Shown one piece after another: positions 24,896-33,654 of a stretch of DNA of 64,000 bases; the first letter of the stretch is position 1; each line of letters starts with the position of its first letter. Made by a program: the position numbers and the translations under genes. Source of the DNA: Cupriavidus yeoncheonensis (lineage in GTDB: Bacteria > Pseudomonadota > Gammaproteobacteria > Burkholderiales > Burkholderiaceae); NCBI RefSeq assembly GCF_905397275.1, contig NZ_CAJPUY010000028.1, positions 1 through 64,000 of the forward strand, read 5' to 3'. The notes under the pieces are model-generated. The model was not told the DNA's origin and did no database searches. It saw only the letters and a list, made by a program, of their open reading frames with translations.

Positions 24896-25852
24896 ATGTT
24901 GAAGTCTGTCGCAGTTTTCATGTCGGTCGCCGCGCTTTCCGTGGGTGTTCGCGCGGAGACCTATCCATCGAAGCCAATCATGCTGGTCGTGCCCTTTGCG
25001 GCTGGCGGTACGGTGAACATGATGGGCCGCCTGGTAGCCGAGCATCTGGGGGAAAGGCTCGGTCAGCCAGTTGTCGTCGACAACAAGGCCGGGGCCGGTG
25101 GTGCAATTGGTGCGGGATTCGTCGCCAAGGCTGCCCCCGATGGATATACCCTGTTGCTGGGTTCGATGGGACAAGCCGTTCAGCCTCTGCTTACCAAGCG
25201 GCTATCGTACGATCCCAGGAAGCTCATTCCTGTCGCGATGTTCTCGACAGTGTCGAATGTGCTGGCCGTATCCAGCAAGACACCCGCAAAGAACGTCTCG
25301 GAGCTGATCAGCTATTCGAAGGCGAATCCCGGCAAGCTGAACATGGCTTCAGCGGGGATGGGCTCCATCAATCACCTCATCGGCGAGCTGTTCATGTCCA
25401 GGACGGGAGCCAACTTCGTACACGTACCGTACAAGGGAGCTGGTCCTGCAGGCGTCGACTTGCTCTCCGGGCAGGTACAACTGATCTTCGCGAATCTGCC
25501 GAACGTGCTTCCCTTTGCGAAGGCAGGTAAGGTCCGCCTGCTGGCTGTCGCCAGCGAAAAGCGCGATCCTGCTATTCCCGACGTGCCTACCTTCGCCGAA
25601 GCAGGCGTAAAGGACGCGGTTGTCGAATCGTGGTACGGCCTGATGGCACCTGCCGGTACCAGGCCTGAGGTAGTGAAGAAGCTTCAGGATACTTTGCTGA
25701 TCATGACCAAAGACAAGCGCTTCATTTCCCAACTGGCGGAGCAAGGCGCCCGACCATACCCCGGCGCCAGTACGGACATGACGCAGCTGATAGAAAGGGA
25801 AGGGAAACGCTGGCGTGAGGTGATCGACCACGCCAGGATCTCGCTGGACTGA
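24896..25852 (+). CDS. Bug-family solute-binding protein (tripartite tricarboxylate type)
   Basis: 318 residues from the ATG at 24896 with AAGGAG nine bases upstream; an earlier in-frame ATG at 24875 lies before this site. A signal peptide ending near GVRAE is followed by YPSKPIMLVVPFAAGG, the VVDNKAGAGGAIGA loop and APDGYTLLLGS, all hallmarks of Bug/TctC proteins. These bind carboxylates in the periplasm. No tctAB membrane genes lie nearby, as is common for Bug genes. It follows the lyase by 41 bp and ends at a strong terminator. Confidence 0.9.
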   Translation: MLKSVAVFMSVAALSVGVRAETYPSKPIMLVVPFAAGGTVNMMGRLVAEHLGERLGQPVVVDNKAGAGGAIGAGFVAKAAPDGYTLLLGSMGQAVQPLLTKRLSYDPRKLIPVAMFSTVSNVLAVSSKTPAKNVSELISYSKANPGKLNMASAGMGSINHLIGELFMSRTGANFVHVPYKGAGPAGVDLLSGQVQLIFANLPNVLPFAKAGKVRLLAVASEKRDPAIPDVPTFAEAGVKDAVVESWYGLMAPAGTRPEVVKKLQDTLLIMTKDKRFISQLAEQGARPYPGASTDMTQLIEREGKRWREVIDHARISLD

Positions 25853-25904
25853 TCCGGCACACTGCCGAAGCCTGGACGTCTTCCGAAGCATTGAGCAGTA
25901 CTGG

Positions 25905-25930
25905 GCCCTCCCGCGCGGAGGGCTTTTTTT
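25905..25930 (+). terminator. Strong intrinsic terminator after the Bug gene
   Basis: GCCCTCC (25905-25911) pairs with GGAGGGC (25917-25923) and is followed by seven T residues. It separates the lyase-Bug unit from the RidA gene. Confidence 0.9.
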
Positions 25931-25979
25931 GATCATTTCCGATCTTGGGGAGACTGAAGCATTCTTAACGGATATACAC

Positions 25980-26387
25980 ATGACAGACCGCGAACTGATC
26001 GTGCCACCGACGATGCAATGCATCGTGAAGCGTGCCGGCTATATACCCGCTGTAAAGATAGGCGCCTCCGTTTTCTGCGCTGGACAGGTCGGGCGTACCG
26101 TTGACCTCGAAGTCATCGCTGATCCCGAGGCGCAGTTCCTGGCGTGCTGGGAGAATCTGCGAGCGGTGCTGGAAGAGGCCGGGTGCAGTTTTGAAGATGT
26201 TGTCGATATGACGACGTACCACGTGCAGATGAACAGGCATATGCCCATCTTCCGCGAAGTGAAGAATCGAGTCTTTCCACGCGGCACATGCGCATGGACC
26301 TCGATAGGTGTGTCCGAACTGGCACATCCCGGCTTGCTGGTCGAGATCAAATGCGTGGCAGTGAAGCGAGATTCGACTGCAACGTGA
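25980..26387 (+). CDS. RidA (YjgF/YER057c/UK114) family protein
   Basis: 135 residues from the ATG at 25980, chosen to match normal RidA length; the ribosome site is weak. It has the family features: an N-terminal GASVFCAGQVGR strand, a central ENLRAVLEEAGCSFEDVV helix and a C-terminal VEIKCVAVKR. The residues corresponding to the catalytic Arg region are only partly canonical. RidA proteins hydrolyse reactive enamines or imines from amino-acid catabolism, which fits a neighbouring C-N lyase. Confidence 0.85.
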   Translation: MTDRELIVPPTMQCIVKRAGYIPAVKIGASVFCAGQVGRTVDLEVIADPEAQFLACWENLRAVLEEAGCSFEDVVDMTTYHVQMNRHMPIFREVKNRVFPRGTCAWTSIGVSELAHPGLLVEIKCVAVKRDSTAT

Positions 26388-26430
26388 GCGTATTCCCCAA
26401 TTGGCCACTGGCCGAAAGCCGGCGAACACA

Positions 26431-26461
26431 CGCCGCCAAGGGCAACACCCCTCAAATAATC
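26431..26461. repeat. Imperfect direct repeat, right copy of island boundary
   Basis: It matches 20618-20648 at 27 of 31 positions in the same orientation and lies just before the convergent mtgA gene. The pair brackets the catabolic block between fdsD and mtgA. Confidence 0.5.
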
Positions 26462-26469
26462 CCCACCCC

Positions 26470-27165
26470 TTACCTCAACCTCATCGGCTCCAGCAACGCC
26501 CCATCATATTCGCCCCTCGAAATCTTCCCCAGCTCCAGCATCCGATGCAGGATATAAGCCTGCCGCTGCCGCGCCCGCCGCGGGTTGACCACCGGATTGT
26601 TGGCGGAAGGTGCCTTGGGCAGGCCGGCCAGCATTGCGCATTCGGCCAGCGTCAGTTGTTCGAGCGATTTCCCGAAATACACCCGCGCCGCGTCGGCAAA
26701 TCCATACGCCCCCTGCCCGAGGTAGATCTTGTTCATATACAGCTCGAGAATCTCGTCCTTGCTCATCGCATGCTCGATCCGGTACGACAGCAGCACTTCG
26801 TAGAGCTTGCGCGTATAGGTCTTCTGGCGCGACAGGAAGAAGTTGCGCGCTACCTGCATGGTGATGGTGGACGCGCCCTGCGACAGCTCGTCGGAGAGAT
26901 TGGCTACGCCGGCGCGGATCACGCCCACGTAGTCGATGCCGTCATGGAGGTAGAAGCGCTCATCCTCGATGGCGACCACCGCGGCGGCCAGGTCGCGCGG
27001 GAAGTCGCGCAGGGGAACGTAGTCGGGCGTGCTGCGGAACGCGGTCAGCGCATCGAGCGACGGTAACTGGCGGTTGGCCATCAGCACGGCAACCGTGGCG
27101 AGCAGCGCGCCGCCGACGATGGCGAGCACCAGCAGTTTGACAAAGGCGGACCAGAGACTTTTCAT
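26470..27165 (-). CDS. mtgA: Monofunctional biosynthetic peptidoglycan transglycosylase
   Basis: 231 residues. One N-terminal membrane helix (about 10-30) is followed by a GT51 glycosyltransferase domain with the catalytic Glu in AAVVAIEDERFYLHDGID, QGASTITMQVARNFFLSRQK, KDEILELYMNKIYLGQGAYG and CAMLAGLPKAPS. It polymerises lipid II glycan strands at the periplasmic face. The frame is intact with normal length. It converges on the accessory island. Confidence 0.95.
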   Translation of the reverse strand: MKSLWSAFVKLLVLAIVGGALLATVAVLMANRQLPSLDALTAFRSTPDYVPLRDFPRDLAAAVVAIEDERFYLHDGIDYVGVIRAGVANLSDELSQGASTITMQVARNFFLSRQKTYTRKLYEVLLSYRIEHAMSKDEILELYMNKIYLGQGAYGFADAARVYFGKSLEQLTLAECAMLAGLPKAPSANNPVVNPRRARQRQAYILHRMLELGKISRGEYDGALLEPMRLR

Positions 27166-27485
27166 GCCGCGTATTGTGCCAGCCCGGCTCGGTCGCCGGT
27201 CGAGACCCCTTCATGCGGCCGCGATAGCGCGGCGGCCATCGGCAGGGTGATCGTGATTGCACTTGTCCCGTTCGACACCGCCTCGCAATTCCGGCTGCGA
27301 ATTGCGGCCGCCGTGATCAAGATCAAGACTCCGGCCGATGCGGGAATCCTTGCGCACCCGTGGCGTCTCACCTGTAAAGGCGCATGCGGCAAGGGCAGAG
27401 CGGCATGGCTGGTGGTTCGGCGCAATGCGGGAAACCGGCAGGTGACGCGTGCGCGGGAGTGGTCTGAAATAATCAGGAGTCGATC
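27166..27485. other. 320-bp intergenic stretch, no gene recognised
   Basis: Between divergent mtgA and the first RRM-like gene. Short open frames on both strands lack start signals and family features. An AATAATCAGGAG segment before 27486 provides the ribosome site for the RRM-like gene. Confidence 0.4.
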
Positions 27486-27752
27486 ATGAAAGTTTTAGTG
27501 CGAGGTCTCCGGCCCGGCGTTGACGCCGCAACGTTGCGTGCGGCGCTGAAGCCCTACGCGGATGTGCGCGCGGTGGAACTGGTGCGCGAAGGCGATCCGA
27601 AGCACCCCTGGGCATGGGTCGACATCGCGGCGGGCGCGCTGACGGTGTGGAAGCTGGTGGCGCGCCTGGATGGCCGCTACATTGCCGGCTGCCATCTGCG
27701 CTGGTACGTGCCGGCCTATCGCGGCCGCAACGCGGCGCCGGCAGCGGCCTGA
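27486..27752 (+). CDS. Small RRM-like RNA-binding protein (copy 1)
   Basis: 88 residues in a beta-alpha-beta-beta-alpha-beta order like an RNA-recognition motif: first strand KVLVRGL, helix TLRAALKPYA, second strand VELVREGD, third strand PWAWVDIA (RNP1-like position), then a helix and a last strand HLRWYVPAY. About half its residues are identical to the protein at 34468-34725. It is 63 bp upstream of the phosphatase gene. RNA binding is inferred. Confidence 0.65.
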   Translation: MKVLVRGLRPGVDAATLRAALKPYADVRAVELVREGDPKHPWAWVDIAAGALTVWKLVARLDGRYIAGCHLRWYVPAYRGRNAAPAAA

Positions 27753-27815
27753 CGCGATCGCCCGGAGCGCGGCGCGGACAGATCGCGCCAGAGAAGACAG
27801 ACAAAAGGACAACAG

Positions 27816-28646
27816 ATGATCAGCCAATGGTTGAGCTGGGCCGGCAGCATGCGGGCATTGCATGCGCCAGGCCTGCATACGGTGGTGCCATCCGGGCCCG
27901 CCGGGATCGGTAGTGAACTGCAACTCGAGACCGTCAGCAACGCGCGAGACCTGGGCGGCCTTGTCGGCGCCGGCGGCCGCCGTGTACGACACGGCCGCCT
28001 GTACCGCAGCGGCAATCCGGCCCTCGCATGCGGTGCCGACATCGAGCGGCTGCAGGGACTGGGGCTCGACATGGTGGTGGACTTCCGCTCGCCGGGGGAG
28101 AAGTCGGCGGATGAAGCGCCCTTCGGCCAGCGCTTCAACTGGATCGCGATGCCGGTGCTCGAAGGGAGCATGGCCATGGACGTCCTGATGCCGCGCCTGC
28201 GCGAAAGCACGCCCGAGGACGTGGATGCATTCATGCTCGGCGTCTATCGCGATTTCCCGGTGCGCTACCGGCGGGTCTTCGGGGGTTTCATGCGCAATGC
28301 GCAGGCGGGCAAGACGCTGCTGTATCACTGCACCGCTGGCAAGGACCGCACGGGCTTTGCCTCGCTGCTGCTGCTCTCGGCGCTTGGCGTGGGGCAGGAC
28401 GATATCCTTGCCAATTACCTCGAATCCAACCAGCGCAATGCGGGCTTCAACACGCAGGCGCTGGAACGCATCGCGCAGTTCGGCATCCGGCCGGAAGTCA
28501 TGATGCCGTTGCTTGAGGTGCGGACCAGCTATCTGCAGGCGTCCATGGAAGCGATCGAGGAAGCCTACGGCGATATGGAGCGCTATCTTTCCGAGGGGCT
28601 GGCCGTGGATGTGGACGGAGTCAGGGGATATTACCTGGAAGGGTGA
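27816..28646 (+). CDS. Tyrosine-protein phosphatase
   Basis: 276 residues. The P-loop CX5R motif is HCTAGKDRTG (about 176-185), the signature of the bacterial LipA/Lpp-type dual-specificity or tyrosine phosphatase family. SNARDLGGL and the 'YRSGNPA' strand near the N-terminus are also family features. It could act on phosphotyrosine or phosphoinositide-like substrates. It follows the RRM-like gene, probably co-transcribed, and converges on ackA. Confidence 0.85.
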   Translation: MISQWLSWAGSMRALHAPGLHTVVPSGPAGIGSELQLETVSNARDLGGLVGAGGRRVRHGRLYRSGNPALACGADIERLQGLGLDMVVDFRSPGEKSADEAPFGQRFNWIAMPVLEGSMAMDVLMPRLRESTPEDVDAFMLGVYRDFPVRYRRVFGGFMRNAQAGKTLLYHCTAGKDRTGFASLLLLSALGVGQDDILANYLESNQRNAGFNTQALERIAQFGIRPEVMMPLLEVRTSYLQASMEAIEEAYGDMERYLSEGLAVDVDGVRGYYLEG

Positions 28647-28694
28647 TGGACGCGGCGCCTGCCCAGGGCGCCATCGTCACCGGTCGGCAGGGCC

Positions 28695-29936
28695 TCATCG
28701 CCGCCCGCATTCCCTCATGATCCGGGCCGTGCTCAATGCCACGATCCCTTCCTCGTCGGTCGGCAACACCAGCACCGGCACGCGGCTGCCATTGCTGCTG
28801 ATCCGTTGCCCGTTCTCCTCATTGGCCCCGGCATCGAGACTGATGCCGAACAGCGTTTCCAGATGCGCGCAGATGCGTGACCGCACCGCGGGTGAGTTGG
28901 CGCCGATCCCCGCAGTGAACACCAGCGCATCGAGCCCCCCGAGCGTGACGGCGAGCTTGCCGATTTCCTGCGCGGCGCGCAGCGCGTAGAAGTCCACCGC
29001 CAGCCGCGCGCGCGGCTCGTCGCTGGTCAGCAGCGCGCGCATGTCGCTGCTGACGCCGGACAGCCCCTTGAGGCCCGATTCCCCGTACAGCATCGACTGG
29101 ATCGCATCGGCGGTCATGCCCTGCTGCGCGAGCCACAGCACCACTCCCGGGTCGATCGAGCCGCAGCGCGTGCCCATGGGCATGCCGTCCAGCGCGGTCA
29201 GTCCCATGGTGCTGTCCACGCTGCGCCCGCCGTGCATGGCGCAAAGGCTCGCGCCATTGCCGAGGTGCGCGACGATCACGCGCCCCTCGGCCAGGTCCGG
29301 CGCCACCTGGGTCAGCCGCCGCGCGATGTACTCGTAGGACAGGCCGTGGAAGCCGTAGCGCCGGATGCCGCGTTCGTAGTACGAGTAGGGCAGCGCCATC
29401 AGTTGCGCGAGCATGTCGTGGCCGGCGTGGAAGGCCGTGTCGAAGCAGGCCACCTGCAGCAGGTCCGGTGCGGCCTTGCGTACCGCGCGGATGGCGGTGA
29501 GGTTGTGCGGCTGGTGCAGCGGCGCCAGCGGGATCAGCGCTTCGAGCCGCGCGATCACGTCATCGTCGATGCACACGGCCTGCGAGAAGTCGCTGCCGCC
29601 GTGCACCACGCGGTGGCCGACCGCCACCGGTGGGTTGTCGCGCAGGCCGATGCTCAGCACCAGCCGCACCAGGCGGAACGCGGCGTCATGGTCGGAAACC
29701 TGCGACACCGGAAAGGACTCGTCGGCGACGACGTGGCCGTCGGCCATGCTGGCGCGCAGCCGCGGCGCGACGCCGATGCCTTCGATCTGGCCGTTCGCGC
29801 TCAGCACCGGGTTGATATCGGCATTTTCGTGCGCGGCTTCAGGGACGGTGTAGACCGATACCTTGACGCTCGACGAGCCGGCATTGACGACGAGGATGAC
29901 GGGATGAGGGGTACTCACGCTCGATGCACTCCGCAT
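28695..29936 (-). CDS. ackA: Acetate kinase
   Basis: 413 residues from the ATG at 29936. ILVVNAGSSSVKVSVY is the N-terminal phosphate-binding motif, and HRVVHGG, HLGNGAS, TMGLTALDGMPMGTRCG and the C-terminal FTAGIGANS are also conserved. It converts acetyl phosphate plus ADP to acetate plus ATP, or the reverse. It begins 17 bp after the phosphotransacetylase-like gene, forming a pta-ackA pair. Confidence 0.93.
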   Translation of the reverse strand: MRSASSVSTPHPVILVVNAGSSSVKVSVYTVPEAAHENADINPVLSANGQIEGIGVAPRLRASMADGHVVADESFPVSQVSDHDAAFRLVRLVLSIGLRDNPPVAVGHRVVHGGSDFSQAVCIDDDVIARLEALIPLAPLHQPHNLTAIRAVRKAAPDLLQVACFDTAFHAGHDMLAQLMALPYSYYERGIRRYGFHGLSYEYIARRLTQVAPDLAEGRVIVAHLGNGASLCAMHGGRSVDSTMGLTALDGMPMGTRCGSIDPGVVLWLAQQGMTADAIQSMLYGESGLKGLSGVSSDMRALLTSDEPRARLAVDFYALRAAQEIGKLAVTLGGLDALVFTAGIGANSPAVRSRICAHLETLFGISLDAGANEENGQRISSNGSRVPVLVLPTDEEGIVALSTARIMRECGRR

Positions 29937-29953
29937 TAGGTTGGTGGGGCGGC

Positions 29954-30955
29954 TCAGACGCTCACGGCAGCCTCGGCGCTGCGGCGCGCGTGCGCCAGCA
30001 GTACCGCGATGGCGCAACTGCCGATGCGCGCGCGCACGCTGTCGGCACGGCTGGTCAGGATGATGGGCACGCGCGCGCCCAGCACAATGCCCGCGGCTTC
30101 GGCGCCGGCCAGGAAGGTGAGCTGCTTGGCCAGCATGTTGCCGGCTTCCAGGTCGGGCACGAGCAGGATGTCGGGATCGCCGGCGACTTCCGAGTCGATG
30201 CCCTTGGTGACCGCGGCTTCGCGGCTGATGGCGTTGTCGAACGCGAGCGGGCCGTCGAGCAGCGCGCCGTTGATCTGCCCGCGCCGGCTCATCGTGCACA
30301 GCGCCGCGGCATCGATGGTGGACGGGATCTTGTCGGTCACGGTTTCCACGGCGGACAGGATCGCCACCTTGGGGCGATCGATGCCGAGCACGCGCACCAG
30401 GTCGATGGCATTGCGGCAGATGTCGGCCTTGTCGTTGAGCGTGGGGAAGATGTTCACCGCGGCGTCGGTGATGAACAGCGGCTTGTGGTAGCTGGGCACG
30501 TCCATCGCGAACACATGCGACAGGCGCCGGCCCGTGCGCAATCCGCTGGCCGCGGCAGTGACCTCGTGCAGCAGTTCGTCGGTGTGCAGGCTGCCCTTCA
30601 TCAGAAGCTCGGCATCGCCGTTGCGCACGGCCGCGACCGCGAGCTGGGCGGATGCATGGCTGTGCGGCGCATCGATGATGGCGGTATCGCCCAGCGCCAG
30701 CCCATGTTCGGCGGCGACCTGGCGGATGCGTGCCGCCGGGCCAACCAGGATCGGCACGATCAGGCCAAGCGCGGCAGCTTCCAGCGCGCCGCTCAGCGAT
30801 GACGCGTCGCATGGGTGCGCCACCGCAGTGGGGATGGGCGGCAGGCCGGCGCAGCGCGCCAGCAGGACGGCGTACTTGTCGGTGCCGGCGTGGCCGGACG
30901 CCGGCGCACCGGCGGATTCGGAAAGCGTGGACATGGCAGGCGAAGCGGCAGTCAT
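29954..30955 (-). CDS. Phosphate acetyl/butyryltransferase family protein
   Basis: 333 residues from the ATG at 30955, where family similarity starts. It contains LIVPILVGPAARIRQVA, a GDAELLMKGSLHTDELLHEV block, PLFITDAAVNIFPTL, DGPLAFDNAIS, and VPDLEAGNMLAKQLTFLAG. These match the PTA/PTB family (short form without the DRTGG domain). With ackA it would interconvert acetyl-CoA or butyryl-CoA and the acyl phosphate. It is divergent from the DUF3141 gene. Confidence 0.88.
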   Translation of the reverse strand: MTAASPAMSTLSESAGAPASGHAGTDKYAVLLARCAGLPPIPTAVAHPCDASSLSGALEAAALGLIVPILVGPAARIRQVAAEHGLALGDTAIIDAPHSHASAQLAVAAVRNGDAELLMKGSLHTDELLHEVTAAASGLRTGRRLSHVFAMDVPSYHKPLFITDAAVNIFPTLNDKADICRNAIDLVRVLGIDRPKVAILSAVETVTDKIPSTIDAAALCTMSRRGQINGALLDGPLAFDNAISREAAVTKGIDSEVAGDPDILLVPDLEAGNMLAKQLTFLAGAEAAGIVLGARVPIILTSRADSVRARIGSCAIAVLLAHARRSAEAAVSV

Positions 30956-31233
30956 GGCGGATCCGTAGGCTGGGTTCGGCGCAGCATGTTGCACTGCGCA
31001 AGGCGCATCGGGCCCAGTATAGGCGACGAATCTTGCCTTTCGATGACTCGGAGAGGGCACTGCGAGGCTGCCGCTGGCTGCACGCGGCGGGCTGCATGGC
31101 GCGGTTGCCATTGACACCGCGCGCTGGTAGTCTTGTTTTTGCTGCAAAGCACAACGCGTCACTTCCGGATCATCCCCGAGGGACTGCTCCGGCATGCGTG
31201 GCGCACCCACCCGATGCCAACAGGGGAAGTGGA

Positions 31234-33612
31234 ATGTCAGCTAGCGAAACCGGCGGCCTGTCCAACGACAAGCCTGGCCAGCCTGAAACCACCGGCGCAC
31301 TGGCGCAGTTCGGCGCTTTTGCTCCATTCGCCGCGTGGCCTTTGGCTGCGCTCGAATACGGGGTCGATGCCTGGCAGCGCTCGGTCCTGTTGCTCGACAT
31401 CCTGCGCCAGCGCGGCAACGAATCGTCCGAGCACGAACGCGAGGGTATGCCGGCCGTGCTCGTGTTCGACCACGAGATGCTCGCCGACGCGCGCACGCTG
31501 CCCCAGCCGGTCAACTACGCGCTGCTGCGCATCATCCCGCCGGCCAGCATGCCGACCGATCCCGCCAAGCGCCCGTTCGTCGTGATCGATCCGCGCGCCG
31601 GACACGGCCCCGGCATCGGCGGCTTCAAGGCCGACAGCGAGATCGGCATCGCGCTGCGCACCGGACATCCGTGCTACTTCATCACGTTCTTCCGCGATCC
31701 GTGCCCGGGCCAGACCATCGAGGCCGTCGCGCGCGCCGAGGCGGGCTTCCTGCAGATCATCAACGAACGCCACCCCGATGCACCGGGCAAGCCATTCGTG
31801 GTCGGCAACTGCCAGGCGGGCTGGGCGCTGATGATCCTCGCTGCCGTGGCGCCGGACGCGGTCGGCCCGCTGCTGGTGGCCGGCGCGCCGCTGGCGTACT
31901 GGTCCGGCAAGCGCGGCACCAACCCGATGCGCTACAGCGGCGGCCTGTTGGGCGGGTCGTGGCTGGCATCGCTGACGGCGGACATGGGCAATGGCCGTTT
32001 CGACGGCGCCTGGCTCGTGCAGAACTTCGAGCGGCTCAATCCTTCCAACACGCTCTGGGGCAAGCTCTACAACGTCTACGCCAAGGCCGACACCGAAGGC
32101 CCGCGCTTCCTGGAGTTCGAGCGCTGGTGGGGCGGGCACTTCCTGATGAACCGGGAAGAGATCGACTGGATCGTGCAGAACCTGTTCGTCGGCAACCGCC
32201 TGACCGCCGGCCAGGTGCGCAGCGCCGACGGCAAGACCGTGGTGGACCTGCGTAGTATTCGTTCGCCGGTGATCGTGTTCGCGTCATGGGGGGACAACAT
32301 CACGCCGCCGCAGCAGGCACTGAACTGGATTCCGGACCTGTACGCCACCGACGAGGAACTGATCGCCAATGACCAGGTCATCGTCTACTGCCTGCATCCG
32401 ACCGTGGGGCACCTGGGCATCTTCGTGTCGGCGGGCGTGGCCAACCGCGAGCACAGCGAACTGTTCTGCGCGCTGGACCTGATCGACGTGCTGCCGCCCG
32501 GGCTGTACGAGGCGAAGATCGAGGATATCGCGCCCGGCACGCCGCACCGCGACCTGATCGAAGGGCGCTACCTGGTGCGCTTTGAGCGCCGCAAGATCGC
32601 GGACATCCTTGCGCTCGATGACGGCCGCGAGGACGAGCGCGCGTTCGAGGTGGTGCGCCGCATCTCCGAGGTCAACCAGCACCTCTACGACACCTTCGCG
32701 TCGCCGCTGGTGCGCGCGGCATCGAGCGAACTCACCGCGGAGGCCGCGCGCGAGATCCACCCGTCGCGCCTGGAGCGCTCGGTGGCCACCGACGCCAATC
32801 CGTGGATGGCATGGATCGGCGCGCTGGCGCCGGTGGTGCGCGAGCACCGTCATGCCGTCTCGCAGGACAACCCGTTCCTGACGATGGAGCATGCGGTGTC
32901 GGCGCAGATCACCGTGGCGCTGGACCAATACCGCGATGCGCGCGATGCCTGGTACGAGCAGGTATTCGAAGCGATGTACCAGTCGCCGATGATGGCGGCG
33001 CTGGTGGGCATGACAGCGCAGGCGCCCGTCAACCTGGAATCGCCGGTGACGGTGCAGCTGCGCAAGGAGCTGGCGCAGCGGCGTCTGCAGGATGCCCAGG
33101 CTGCCATCGGGCAGGGCGGCATGCACGAAGCCTTCGTTCGCGTGCTGGCCTATGTGGCGGATGCCGGTGCGGCGATCGAGGAACGTCCGTTCAACCTGCT
33201 GCGCCAGATGGCGCGCGAGCAGCCGGAAGGGCGCGGCCGCCTGACGCTGGCCGAGTTCAAGTCGCTGGTGCGGCAGCAGACCTTCATCGTGCAGCTTGAC
33301 CGCCAGCGCGCGCTGGAAGCGCTGCCGCAGATGGTGCCGGAACAGGACGAGCGCCGCAGGCTGATGGTGGCCGCGCATCGCGTGCTGACCGTGATCGCGC
33401 CGCTGGAGGGCGAGCGCCTGGCGCACTACCGCGAAGTGGCCGATGTGCTGGGCACTGACCACGCGCATGGCGGGGCACAGCCCGCCGCGGTGACCGTGGT
33501 CCCGGCCGCGAAAACCGGCAACGCCGGCAACGGGCGCGCGCGCGTGGCGCGTCCGGAGGCAAGCCATCCGGCCACCGGCGGCAAGCGCGGTGCCGGCGGC
33601 CACAGCGCGTAG
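31234..33612 (+). CDS. DUF3141 protein, PHA-synthase-like alpha/beta hydrolase
   Basis: 792 residues from the ATG at 31234, preceded by GGGGAAGTGGA; the frame is open upstream without a ribosome site. The N-terminal half resembles an alpha/beta hydrolase: FVVIDPRAGHGPGIGGF, then a nucleophile elbow VGNCQAGWAL with Cys in place of Ser, FASWGDNITPPQQAL with the candidate acid, and HPTVGHLGIFVS with the candidate His. A Cys-Asp-His arrangement like that resembles PhaC. The long C-terminal half is helical and charged, with no recognised domain. It heads an operon with fabI and the second RRM-like gene. Confidence 0.75.
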   Translation: MSASETGGLSNDKPGQPETTGALAQFGAFAPFAAWPLAALEYGVDAWQRSVLLLDILRQRGNESSEHEREGMPAVLVFDHEMLADARTLPQPVNYALLRIIPPASMPTDPAKRPFVVIDPRAGHGPGIGGFKADSEIGIALRTGHPCYFITFFRDPCPGQTIEAVARAEAGFLQIINERHPDAPGKPFVVGNCQAGWALMILAAVAPDAVGPLLVAGAPLAYWSGKRGTNPMRYSGGLLGGSWLASLTADMGNGRFDGAWLVQNFERLNPSNTLWGKLYNVYAKADTEGPRFLEFERWWGGHFLMNREEIDWIVQNLFVGNRLTAGQVRSADGKTVVDLRSIRSPVIVFASWGDNITPPQQALNWIPDLYATDEELIANDQVIVYCLHPTVGHLGIFVSAGVANREHSELFCALDLIDVLPPGLYEAKIEDIAPGTPHRDLIEGRYLVRFERRKIADILALDDGREDERAFEVVRRISEVNQHLYDTFASPLVRAASSELTAEAAREIHPSRLERSVATDANPWMAWIGALAPVVREHRHAVSQDNPFLTMEHAVSAQITVALDQYRDARDAWYEQVFEAMYQSPMMAALVGMTAQAPVNLESPVTVQLRKELAQRRLQDAQAAIGQGGMHEAFVRVLAYVADAGAAIEERPFNLLRQMAREQPEGRGRLTLAEFKSLVRQQTFIVQLDRQRALEALPQMVPEQDERRRLMVAAHRVLTVIAPLEGERLAHYREVADVLGTDHAHGGAQPAAVTVVPAAKTGNAGNGRARVARPEASHPATGGKRGAGGHSA

Positions 33613-33654
33613 CAATGCGCACACACTGACCATCAACGTTTCCGGGAGTCCGCC

